Source: Heracleum sosnowskyi (Eukaryota; Streptophyta; Magnoliopsida; Apiales; Apiaceae). Taken from it: DNA of 64,000 bases. The first letter of the stretch is position 1. Each line of letters opens with the position of its first letter. Where the stretch lies: assembly GCA_030848705.1 (NCBI GenBank), contig CM061238.1:53173133-53237132 (forward strand), in the 5' to 3' direction. Positions 49,761-59,276 of the stretch are shown here, piece after piece. Under the pieces are notes generated by a model. It had not been told where the DNA came from, ran no database searches, and worked only from the letters and a program-made list of their open reading frames with translations. A program made the position numbers and the translations under genes.

Positions 49761-52700
49761 TTAAGAGAAATTTAGCATACCTAGCTCACTTACTAATCTT
49801 GAGAATGTTGATTCATCAAGTGGCTTGGTAAAGATGTCTACAAGTTGTTGTTCACTTGGAACAAAATGTAACTCCACAGTACCATTCGTAACATGTTCTC
49901 TAATGAAATGGTACTTGATGTCAATGTGCTTGGTCCTTGAATGCTGCATTGGATTCTCAGTAATGGCAATGGCACTAGTGTTGTCACAGAAAATAGGGAT
50001 TTTCTCAACTCTTAATCCATAATCAAGTAGTTGATTTTTCATCCACAAAATCTGTGCACAACAACTTCCAGCTGCAATATACTCAGCCTCAGCTGTGGAG
50101 GTGGAAACTGAGTTTTGTTTCTTGCTGAACCATGACACAAGCTTGTTTCCTAAGAATTGACAGGTGCCAGTTGTGCTTTTCCTGTCAATTTTACATCCTG
50201 CAAAATCTGCATCTGAATAACCAATTAGTTCAAAGCCAGATTCTCTAGGATACCAAATGCCAAGGTTTGGTGTTCCTTTGAGATATCTGAAAATTCTTTT
50301 AATAGCAACTAAATGGGATTCCCTAGGATCAGCCTGAAATCTAGCACATAAACATGTAGCAAACATAATATCAGGTCTACTAGCTGTTAAATACAAAAGT
50401 GAGCCTACCATGCCTCTGTAACTTGAAATGTCCACAGATTTTTCCTTAGTATTCAATTCAAGTTTGGTGGCAGTAGGCATGAGAGTTTTGGCAGGAGAGC
50501 ATTCCATTAAGTTAAACTTCTTTAATAAATCATGAATATATTTTGTTTGACTAATGAAAATACCTTCATTAACTTGCTTCACTTGAAGACCAAGAAAGTA
50601 AGTTAATTCTCCCATCATGCTCATTTCATATTTACTTTGCATAAGCTTGGAAAACTTTTGACAAAGTTTCACATCTGTAGACCCAAAGATTATGTCATCT
50701 ACATAAATTTGAACAAGTATAGTAGAGCCATTCACAACCCTGTGAAAAAGAGTTTTATCTACAGTACCTCTAGTGAAGTGATTCTCAAGGAGGAACTGTG
50801 AAAGTGTGTCATACCAGGCTCTAGGTGCTTGTTTCAAACCATAGAGTGCTTTGAGGAGGAAGTATACATATTCTGGAAAATCATCATCTTCAAAACCAGG
50901 AGGTTGACTTACATACACCTCCTCTTCCAATTCCCCATTCAGAAAAGCACTCTTCACATCCATTTGATAGACTTTGAAATTGGCATGGGCTGCATAGGCT
51001 AGGAAAATCCTTATTGCTTCTAGTCTAGCAACATGAGCAAAGGTTTCATCAAAATCAATTCCTTCTTCCTGTGAATAGCCTTTTGCAACCAATCTAGCTT
51101 TGTTCCTTGTGACTATGCCATTTTCATCCATCTTGTTTCTGAACACCCATTTTGTGCCTATGACAATCCTGTCCTTAGGCTTGGGCACCAGCTTCCAAAC
51201 ATTGTTCCTCTCAAATTGGTTTAGCTCCTCTTGCATAGCTAAAACCCAATCTGGATCTAGAAGTGCATCCTCAACTTTCTTTGGCTCATCTTGAGACAGA
51301 AAGCTGCTATATGGACATTCTTCTTGAGTTGCTCTTCTAGTTTGGACTTTTGAAGTAACATCACCTATAATAAGTTCAAAGGGATGATCTTTAGTCCATT
51401 TCCTTGAGGGAGGTAGATTTGCTCTTGAAGAGGTAGCTTCATGATCATGATTGCCTTGATTGGATATTTGTCCTTGAGAAACTCCCCCTGAGTTTGTTGT
51501 CCCTAAATGATCACTTCTAGAAGCATTTCTATGACTGTCAACGGTATGACCATTTTGGCTGTTAACGAAACGCTCATTTTGACTGTCAACGAATCCACCA
51601 TCATGACTGTCAACGAAATGACCATTTGGTCTGCTAGCAGCTATTCTTTTCAACCTTAATGCAGCAATTTCATCTTCACTGCTGCTTTCATCTGTGCTAG
51701 ATACAACAACTTTAGGCTGTTTCTCAGTAGCCTTAACATGATTCACATGATCTCCTTCCTCATTCTCAAAAGAAAGACTTTCATGGAAACCTTCATCACA
51801 GAGACCTTGAATTTTGAGATCATCAAAAACAACATGTACAGATTCCATAACAATGTTGGTTCTGAGATTATAGACTCTGTAAGCTTTCCCTGCTGCATAT
51901 CCCACAAATATTGCTTCATCTGCCTTTGCTTCAAATTTCCCCAAATGCTCAGCTTGATTTCTCATAACAAAGCACTTGCATCCAAAGACATGAAGAAAAT
52001 CCAATAGTGGCTTCTTTCTTTTGAGTAGTTGATAAGGGGTCATACCTTTGGCCTGATTAATCAAAGAAATATTTTGAGTGAAGCAGGCTGTGTTAACTGC
52101 CTCAGCCCAAAAATAAGTTGGTAACTTTGATTCATCTAGCATTGTCCTTGCAGCTTCAATAAGTGTTCTGTTTTTCCTTTCAACCACACCATTTTGCTGT
52201 GGTGTCCTTGCTGCTGAAAACTCATGCAAAATACCATTTTCTTCACTGAACACCTTCATGCTTGAATTCTTGAATTCTGTCCCATTGTCACTCCTAATCC
52301 TTCTTACTTTCAAGTCAGGATGATTGTTTACCATCTTGATGTGATTGATAATGATTTCACTTGCCTCATATTTGGAGTGCAAAAAAAAGGTCCATGTAAA
52401 TCTAGAAAAATCATCAACAATCACAAGACAATATTTCTTCTTTGAAATAGACATGACATTCACAGGACCAAATAGATCCATATGAAGCAACTCAAGCTGA
52501 TGGACAATTGATGACTCTGTCTTGCTTTTGAATGATGCCTTCTTTTGTTTCCCTTTTTGACAGGCATCACACAAACCATCCTTGGAAAACTCCATTTGTG
52601 GAATTCCTCTAGCAAGATCTTTCCTCACCAAATCATTCATAACTTTGAAATTCAGATGAGACAGTTTCTTGTGCCATAGCCAACTTTCATCCTTGTTTGC

Positions 52701-53132
52701 CTTGCTGAAAAGACAAGTGATGGTGTCTGGACTTGTGCTACTAAAGTCAGCAATGTACACATTCCCTCTTCTGAATCCAGTCATTACCACATTGTTGTTT
52801 CCTCCTTTAGAAATAATACAGGCTTCTTTAGAAAAAGTAACTAAAAATCCTTTGTCACAAAGTTGGCTGATACTAAGCAAATTGTGCTTAAGACCATCCA
52901 CCAATGCAACCTCATCTATGATGACATTCTCTTTTGAAATCAAGCCATATCCCTTAGTGTAGCCTTTGTTGTCATCTCCAAAAGCAATACAAGGGCCAGC
53001 TCTTTCCTGAAACTCTGTGAGCAGGGTAGAATCACCAGTCATGTGTCTTGAACAACCACTATCCAAGTACCAAAGATTCCTTTTGTCTCCCTGCACACAA
53101 TAAAACCAAATCAAGTTGATTTTGGTACCCAA
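49761..53132 (-). CDS. Element D Pol: protease, integrase, reverse transcriptase, RNase H
   Basis: One open frame of 1123 codons. Protease YLDSGCSRHMTGD near residue 22; integrase HHCC (HKKLSHLNF ... CDACQKGK) near 155-205; core Asp/Asp/Glu (MDLFGPV, RSDNGTEFKN, NGVVERKNRT) near 225-325; a linker with tandem FVDSxxxx repeats (about 51533-51625) encoded by the D motif; RT with QMDVKSAFLNGEL and VQIYVDDIIFGS; RNase H STAEAEYIAAGSCCAQILW; HSRTKHIDIKYHFIREHV ending. Oddities against its relatives: ETFAHVARLEA (usually Pro before Val) and QQLVDIFTKP (usually Ala). The ATG at 53132 overlaps the gag end by 22 bases in the -1 register; expression probably relies on recoding or re-initiation. Confidence 0.92.
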   Translation of the reverse strand: MGTKINLIWFYCVQGDKRNLWYLDSGCSRHMTGDSTLLTEFQERAGPCIAFGDDNKGYTKGYGLISKENVIIDEVALVDGLKHNLLSISQLCDKGFLVTFSKEACIISKGGNNNVVMTGFRRGNVYIADFSSTSPDTITCLFSKANKDESWLWHKKLSHLNFKVMNDLVRKDLARGIPQMEFSKDGLCDACQKGKQKKASFKSKTESSIVHQLELLHMDLFGPVNVMSISKKKYCLVIVDDFSRFTWTFFLHSKYEASEIIINHIKMVNNHPDLKVRRIRSDNGTEFKNSSMKVFSEENGILHEFSAARTPQQNGVVERKNRTLIEAARTMLDESKLPTYFWAEAVNTACFTQNISLINQAKGMTPYQLLKRKKPLLDFLHVFGCKCFVMRNQAEHLGKFEAKADEAIFVGYAAGKAYRVYNLRTNIVMESVHVVFDDLKIQGLCDEGFHESLSFENEEGDHVNHVKATEKQPKVVVSSTDESSSEDEIAALRLKRIAASRPNGHFVDSHDGGFVDSQNERFVNSQNGHTVDSHRNASRSDHLGTTNSGGVSQGQISNQGNHDHEATSSRANLPPSRKWTKDHPFELIIGDVTSKVQTRRATQEECPYSSFLSQDEPKKVEDALLDPDWVLAMQEELNQFERNNVWKLVPKPKDRIVIGTKWVFRNKMDENGIVTRNKARLVAKGYSQEEGIDFDETFAHVARLEAIRIFLAYAAHANFKVYQMDVKSAFLNGELEEEVYVSQPPGFEDDDFPEYVYFLLKALYGLKQAPRAWYDTLSQFLLENHFTRGTVDKTLFHRVVNGSTILVQIYVDDIIFGSTDVKLCQKFSKLMQSKYEMSMMGELTYFLGLQVKQVNEGIFISQTKYIHDLLKKFNLMECSPAKTLMPTATKLELNTKEKSVDISSYRGMVGSLLYLTASRPDIMFATCLCARFQADPRESHLVAIKRIFRYLKGTPNLGIWYPRESGFELIGYSDADFAGCKIDRKSTTGTCQFLGNKLVSWFSKKQNSVSTSTAEAEYIAAGSCCAQILWMKNQLLDYGLRVEKIPIFCDNTSAIAITENPMQHSRTKHIDIKYHFIREHVTNGTVELHFVPSEQQLVDIFTKPLDESTFSRLVSELGMLNFS

Positions 53133-55582
53133 GTTTCCTTGGGTCCTGTTTTGTTAGCCTTTGCTTTTCCTTTAATATCATTTTTCACCTTGGGCTCAGA
53201 TTGATTTAAATCAATCTTTACCCTTGGTGTTGATTTCTGAGAGTTGCTCACATTTTCATTCATAGCATGCATAGTTGGTGGAACAAACATGTTATTCAAA
53301 TTCCATGGCATTTGTGGCACATTAAACATATTCATGTATGGATTAGGCACAAACGACATGCTAGCATATGGATTCTGAAATTGTTCATATGGAGCAAACA
53401 TGTTAGGCATAACAGGCATTGTGGGCATATAACTGTTCATTGCAGGCTTGGGAATTTTCACATTAGTAGACTTCTTAACAGATTTGCAGTAAGTAGATAA
53501 ATGACTAACACTTCCACAATTGACACATGTCTTTCTAGGAGCATATTTATCAGGTGTGTAATTGTTGTGTTTGTTAATCCCTACTTTGCCATTCCTATTA
53601 TTCTTTTTATTTCCCTTAACCTCAACTTGAACTTTCTCTAACTTGTCCTTCAATTTCTTGTTAGACAAGTGACCTACATTAGCTCTCTCAACAGGCTTCT
53701 CAACTTTCTTTGAATTACTAGACTCACCTTGAACAAAGTTCTTGGTGACATGACCATACTTGTTATTAAGTCTAGTGAGTTTATCTTTTCTTTTCTCTGT
53801 CAACGAAACAGCCTGATCGGTTGATGGTTCATTTGTCAACGAAACATTGCATTCCGTTGACATATCAACCTTCAACAAATGATCATTGTTGTTTGTTGAC
53901 TCTGTTTCTGATTCTAAGGTTTCACCAACATACCCTAGCTTCTCTTTGTTCTTTTTCCATGATTGCTCACAGAAAGATTCCATACCTTGAACATTAATGA
54001 TGTTGGTAGCAACATTCCTGGCGTCTTTCCATTTTGCAATCACACTTTGTTCTATCTCAAGTTGTGTTTTAAGAATTTCTTCCCTTTGTAACACGTTCTC
54101 AAGTTCCTTCTTAGCATCCCTACTAACACATCTCATTTTCTCAAATTCAATGAGCTGTGCTTCTAACATTACATTCCTATCACTTAAGAGCAAATTAGTC
54201 TCTTTTATTCTTGAATTCTCTTTGGTAAGTGATTTAAGAGTAACACGCAAATTATATAGTACATTAGACATTTCATTTACTGCACTATCGCATTCCTCTT
54301 TAGAAAGCTCAGAAAGATTAGTAATTGTTACCTGGTTGCTTGAGGAGCTTGCTTCCTGCTCATGATTGTTAGCCATAAGAGCCAAGTTGACATACTCAAC
54401 ATCATCATCAGAATCTTCACCATTACCAACCCAATCATACTCCTGAGACATGAAAGCCTTTTCTTTTTGCTTGAGAAGTTCAAAGTATTTCTTTTTATAA
54501 TCAAGAGGCTCAAATTTCCTGTTGCCCTTCTCAATCTTGGGCTTTCTGCAGTCTCCAGCAAAGTGACCAAGCATTCCACAATTGAAACATTTAGATTTAG
54601 ACTTTTCAATCCAGTTACTTTTGTTAGGTTGAAAGTCTCTCCTTGGTGGCCTTGCTTCTGAGTTTCTCTTGAACTTGAACTTAGAGAATTTTCTTGACAG
54701 AAAAGCAATGTGTTCATCAATCTCATCTAAGTCATCCAAGTTGGCTGGTTCTGATTCTTCTTCTTCTGTCATCTTGCATTTACCCTTGCTAACATCACTC
54801 CTACAACTAGCTCGACTAGTTGTGGCCTTTGCAGCTTCTTCATTGTCATCTTCCAGTTGGTTCACAAATGCAATCAATGCAATAGATCCACCCTTCTTTT
54901 GTACCTTTTTAATTTCTTCATCTTGCTCCATTTCCAACTCATATGTCTTCAAGGTTCCATAAAGCCTTTCAAGAGTGTAGTCTTTGTACTCTTGAGTGTT
55001 TCTGAGAGAAACAGTCACAGGCTTCCATTCTTTTGGAAGAGCTCTAAGAAATTTAAGGTTTGAATCCTTGGTTTGATAGATCCTCCCATACAACTTTAAT
55101 CCATTCAAAAGCTTTTGAAACCTACTAAACGTGTCATTTAGGGTTTCACCAGCTTTAAAATGAAAGTGCTCATATTGTTGTATAAGGAGCTGCATTTTGT
55201 TTTCCCTAACTTGCTCAGTACCTTCACAGAGAGTTCTAACAGTGTCCCATACTTCTTTGGAGGTTGTACAGTTTATGACATTGTCAAACATCTCTTGCTC
55301 CAAACCATTAAACAGAATGTTCATGGTTCTTATATCTTTATGGACTTCTGCAACATCTTCAATAGTCCATTCTGAGACAAGTTTTGGAATTTCCACATCA
55401 GGAGCATCATCTGGCAGTCCAACTCTAGATGCAAACTTCATGGGAACGTGTAGACCTTTCTCAATGCAGTCTAAATATCTCTCATCCATAGACATGAGAT
55501 GTAAATGCATCTTTACTTTCCAGTGAAAGTAATTGTCCTTATCAAGAACTGGTATCTTTACTCCTGCATCCTTCTTCACCAT
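53111..55582 (-). CDS. Element D Gag with two zinc knuckles
   Basis: An 823-codon frame starting MVKKDAGVKIPVLDKDNYFHW, ending WVPKST. N-terminal copia Gag core, then an acidic linker, CCHC knuckle 1 (CFNCGMLGHFAGDC, about residue 331), a long Glu/Asn/Leu-rich coiled-coil-like part, a Lys-rich stretch, knuckle 2 (CVNCGSVSHLSTYC, about residue 683), and a Met/Pro/Asn-rich segment. Long Gag is usual for Sireviruses. The D motif is embedded in coding sequence around 53800-53870. The start follows the PBS by about 50 bases and is the same in element G. Confidence 0.92.
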   Translation of the reverse strand: MVKKDAGVKIPVLDKDNYFHWKVKMHLHLMSMDERYLDCIEKGLHVPMKFASRVGLPDDAPDVEIPKLVSEWTIEDVAEVHKDIRTMNILFNGLEQEMFDNVINCTTSKEVWDTVRTLCEGTEQVRENKMQLLIQQYEHFHFKAGETLNDTFSRFQKLLNGLKLYGRIYQTKDSNLKFLRALPKEWKPVTVSLRNTQEYKDYTLERLYGTLKTYELEMEQDEEIKKVQKKGGSIALIAFVNQLEDDNEEAAKATTSRASCRSDVSKGKCKMTEEEESEPANLDDLDEIDEHIAFLSRKFSKFKFKRNSEARPPRRDFQPNKSNWIEKSKSKCFNCGMLGHFAGDCRKPKIEKGNRKFEPLDYKKKYFELLKQKEKAFMSQEYDWVGNGEDSDDDVEYVNLALMANNHEQEASSSSNQVTITNLSELSKEECDSAVNEMSNVLYNLRVTLKSLTKENSRIKETNLLLSDRNVMLEAQLIEFEKMRCVSRDAKKELENVLQREEILKTQLEIEQSVIAKWKDARNVATNIINVQGMESFCEQSWKKNKEKLGYVGETLESETESTNNNDHLLKVDMSTECNVSLTNEPSTDQAVSLTEKRKDKLTRLNNKYGHVTKNFVQGESSNSKKVEKPVERANVGHLSNKKLKDKLEKVQVEVKGNKKNNRNGKVGINKHNNYTPDKYAPRKTCVNCGSVSHLSTYCKSVKKSTNVKIPKPAMNSYMPTMPVMPNMFAPYEQFQNPYASMSFVPNPYMNMFNVPQMPWNLNNMFVPPTMHAMNENVSNSQKSTPRVKIDLNQSEPKVKNDIKGKAKANKTGPKETWVPKST

Positions 55583-55631
55583 GGTTACTGTTTTGGTCTT
55601 GATCTTTAAACTTCTTGTATGTTAGAAGCTT

Positions 55632-55643
55632 GCTCTGATACCA
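55632..55643 (-). other. Element D primer binding site
   Basis: Minus strand TGGTATCAGAGC, two bases inside the 5' LTR. Confidence 0.95.
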
Positions 55644-55645
55644 AT

Positions 55646-56696
55646 TGTTAATCCCAAATGACCTAACAGAATTGTAGCAGGGGGGGGGGGTTGAATACAA
55701 TTCTTGATATTTCTTAAACTTAAAAACAACTTACAAATAAAAACTAAACTTAATGTAAAAATCACAAGCACATAAATAATTTCAGTTGGATTGTTTGATG
55801 ATCCAACTGAAGTGATTTTTATTGCGGAAATAATCTGTGATACAAAATGTACACAACTGCTCAGTTACAAGAGTGTAGAGAAGTATGCTCTCAAAGATAG
55901 CTAATACAATCTATTTGTTTTTCTTCTCACACTTCTATTTTAACTGCTACACTTGGTTATATACATTCCCAAGTTTACAATACTATTTTGGTTACACTAA
56001 AGTACACTAGTAATAACCATCAGTAGTTTACTTTTCATTCCTTTTGTCCAATGGTCCTTGGAGATCCTTGCTTTTGTCTTCACGCTTATTATGATCACTC
56101 CCAAGAGCTTTATTGGAAATTGGAATGTTTCCTTATTTCCAGTAACCATTTTGATGGCTTCCAATGCACAGTACACTTCCATATCTCCTTTAGATCTGTT
56201 CAGTAAACTGTCACTATCACTTTGTCAACTATTCAAAAAGTAATAGTGATTCGTTGATGGCATGGAGATGTGTTTCGTTGATAGCTTTATTCTTCATTTC
56301 GTTGATGGTGTATTCCTCGTTTCGTTGATAGAGTAATCTTCATTCCGTTGACAGACTAATCTTCATACCGTTGATAGAGTAATCTTCATACCGTTGACAT
56401 GTCTTCACTTAGGCAGAATTACATGGCATAATATATTTACAATTCACCAACCTATTTTGCCTATCTAGTACTTAGTCAACATGACTTAGAAAAACCTATC
56501 TAATACATACAACAAATTGGATATCAAACTGTGAAGTATTGTACAGTACAATTGCTACATCACTCATTTCGTTGATGAGCTTCCTGTCAACGAAACACTG
56601 CAAAGCATGCCATTTCGTTGACAGTTACAAAATGACTTAATACAAAATCTACTAAGTGTTTTTATAATTATCATCAAGAACAACATATTCCTAACA
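55646..56696 (-). repeat. Element D 5' LTR
   Basis: Partner of 43795-44841. The G-run near 55681 is longer than in the 3' LTR. Motif array at about 56248-56625. Confidence 0.95.
55668..55704 (-). promoter_or_regulatory. LTR-end hairpin of element D
   Basis: AGAATTGTA (55668-55676) pairs with TACAATTCT (55696-55704); loop C-rich on the sense strand with an expanded run. The 3' LTR copy is at 43817-43849. Confidence 0.75.
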
Positions 56697-57460
56697 ATAT
56701 GCTCTATGATTACTTGAGGTGCTTCATCCTTGGAGAATAGAAAATCCACCCAAGTGTATCTTGAATAATCATCAACCATGACTAGAGCATATTTCTTCTT
56801 GGAAAGGGATATAACATTCACAGGGCCAAATAGATCCATATGAATTAGCTGCAGAGGCTTTGAGTTTGAATTGAGCAACTTGTTCTTGTGACTTGATCTC
56901 TTAATCTTTCCCTTTTGGCATGCTTCACATGCTCCATCTTGCACAAACTCCAAAGCAGGCATATCTCTGATGAGTTCTCTCTTTGATAGAGAGTTCATTG
57001 CCTGAACAATCAAGTGAGACAGTTTCTTGTGCCATAGCCAGAATTCTTCATTTGTGGCCTTGGTGTAGAAACAACAAATTTCTCCCTTGTCTACAGCCTT
57101 GAGATCAGCTACAAACAAGCTTCCTTTCTTCACACCAGTTAAAACAACTTCACCACTTCCTCTTTTTGAGATTAGACAATGATGTTCATCAAATTCCACT
57201 TTGAAACCCCTGTTGGTGAATTGTCCAATACTCAAGAGGTTATGCTTCAGTCCTTCAACAAATGCTACATCTTCAATAATGACATTTCCAGATTTAACAC
57301 TGTCATATCCCATTGTATAACCAATGTTGTCATTTCCAAAGGTTACTGATGGGCCAGCCTTCTCCTCAAATTGTGATAGCAGGGCTATATCACCAGTCAT
57401 GTGACTTGAGCATCCACTGTCCAAGATCCATATGACTCTTTTATTCCTGTTGCCCTGCAT
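56697..57460 (-). pseudogene. Element C pol, 5' part: protease and integrase N-terminus, cut by element D
   Basis: Begins MQGNRNKRVIWILDSGCSSHMTGD (protease DSG), then the integrase HHCC (HKKLSHLIV ... CEACQKGK) and the first core Asp (HMDLFGPVNV), and stops at DEAPQVIIEHI at the D insertion. Open throughout. Codons left of 56697 come from the D LTR. The pol ATG directly follows a TGA in its own frame, so in this copy pol cannot be reached by a simple shift from the gag end. Confidence 0.9.
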
Positions 57461-57471
57461 TCACAAAATGA

Positions 57472-58103
57472 CTAAGTTGTTTTTGGTACCCACACTTGGT
57501 AGGGTCCAGTTGATTTAGAAACAATTTTGTTAACAATTCTTCTGTCATAAATAGCATTCTTCACAGTAGGAGACTTCACTTTGATTGTGGCTTTGGAGTT
57601 TACACTCTTAGGCTCACATGAAGTTTTCACCCTCTCAACCTTGATTGGGGATCCTGTCCTGTGAGTGTGCACATGTGTGTGTGATTCACAAGATTGTGCA
57701 GAGTCAAGTTTATGCTTAAGAGATAAACAGTTAGCAATCATAGTCACATAGCATGTCATGCAGTTTGCATTACCACAGAAAGAATCATGAATAGAGTTTA
57801 TGCCTACATAATGGTTGCTCAGGTTATCAACTTCAACATTTACAGGTTTAGTACACTTATGAGTCAAATGATTCACAGATAGGCATTTCTGACATTGTTT
57901 CCTAGGAGCATTTGGCACATAAGCATAATTGTTACCCTTGTTGATACCTACCTTACCATTTCTGTTTTGTTTCTTTTTCTTAACAACTTCTTTCTTGATT
58001 TTAGGATTCTTGACAAGGTTGTCTTTGGTTTCTTTCTGATTCACAGATTTAGGAGAGGAAGAAGTGTCTTTAGCAGCCTCATCAATATAAATAAATTCCT
58101 GCT
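57472..58103 (-). pseudogene. Element C gag, C-terminal part only
   Basis: Frame from about 58103 through 58044 to the stop at 57472, ending VWVPKTT like D (WVPKST). Contains a knuckle (CQKCLSVNHLTHKC) equivalent to knuckle 2 of D after a Lys/Asn-rich GKVGIN block. The N-terminal two thirds of gag, the PBS and the 5' LTR are absent: the sequence right of about 58103 is unrelated. Confidence 0.8.
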
Positions 58104-58634
58104 AGTGAAGACTACCAAGGAAATTCCTAAAAAGTCCCTCAAATTTGCCTATATTGGTAATTTCCCATGCGTAAATGGGTTAATGGATCGATCCGGTATG
58201 ATCCAATATCCTTATAACAGACTATTTTTACTTCTTAGCTGGATCACCCATCTTAAATCGGGTCTAACACTATCAAATACACCCACCTTAAACCTAATGC
58301 AATACATATATCTCAAATTCAAATATTGCAACGAACCTTGGAATTCTGCCAAGATTAACGCCAGTTAATATTTGAATATGCCTCTATGTGTTTGCATTAC
58401 ATTGAAATCATATCATCTGTATCAATCACAATGTTTACAAGTATCCTATGAATTGGGTTTGTTTATTGTCCAATGTATCCTACGCATCCTATGCATCAGA
58501 TGGACGAGAGCATTAACAATTCACTGAAATCGATCACTCAAACATGTTAGTGTTAAAGTTTTGTATTGATATGTCATGTATGATCCAACCTTTTGTGATA
58601 TTACATTATTTCTATGAGTTTTCATCATGTCTAG
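58104..58634. other. No gene recognised
   Basis: AT-rich sequence between the broken end of element C and the first exon-like module. An open frame crosses 57895-58368 but its left half is the complement of element C gag, so it is not credible. Confidence 0.5.
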
Positions 58635-59276
58635 GTTCCAAAAGGCCACCTACGTCCAACCAGTCATCCCCCACGTCTTCGAAACCAGGTATTCTTTTAC
58701 TATGGAGATTTGATATTGATATATAGTCAAGATTTCTAGATTAAAAATGCAGCCTCATTGAACAACGGATTGTTTATATTGAGTATGGTTCATTTTGATT
58801 TTTTGATGATTGTTGGTTTCATGCATTTTACAGTGTTAAAACGTCGTCACGATAGTCCTTCGCAGACAAATAATGCTCTGCGTAGTTTGGATCTAAACTT
58901 AGAATCTCAACAATCGAATACAACATGTAATGTCGTACAAATTTAACCTCCCTTACAAATCTGGTTCATTTTAGTTCCAAGATTTGCCATATTCAAACAA
59001 CTAACAACTTAATGTAGTCTACCTTTCTATCACAGGATCCGGAAATGCTGATGTCGTCACACCAACGCCAAATAGACATCTTTTAAAATCCTCATCCAAT
59101 GTACTCCATGATTCCGGTATTAATGTTCTCAATCTACAACCTTACATTTTGTGTTTGTATTAGTCACTATAACCTGATATTGTTTTGTAGTTCTCAACCG
59201 TCGTCTGAATCCAATTCAGAAATTCGCTAGATCACCTTCAAACATCCATTATCATGATTATCAACAATATCACTAG
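58635..59276 (+). pseudogene. Four short exon-like modules of an unidentified gene
   Basis: Modules at 58635-58688, 58834-58926, 59036-59116 and 59191-59276, each after an AG and the first three before a GT. They encode Ser/Pro/Asn-rich peptides; modules 2 and 4 both start VL(K/N)RR and both follow a module that ends in a single G (phase 1). Module 4 ends in TAG. Joining module 2 to 3 creates a stop, so the set is either decayed or my donor choice is wrong. Such peptides can occur at the start of plant Helitron or other low-complexity genes, but I do not recognise the product. Confidence 0.35.

Larger units (their letters stand above)
43795..56696 (-). mobile_element. Element D: complete 12.9-kb Sirevirus-like copia element with intact gag and pol
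   Basis: LTRs 43795-44841 and 55646-56696, polypurine tract, aORF, spacer, pol, gag and PBS in order on the minus strand; TSD ATATG. The LTRs differ by about ten substitutions plus a G-run length change (about 1% by eye). Gag (823 codons) and pol (1123 codons) are uninterrupted with all catalytic boxes readable. Its word GTCAACGAAA / ACCGTTGAC occurs in the LTRs, spacer and all three coding regions. Confidence 0.95.
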
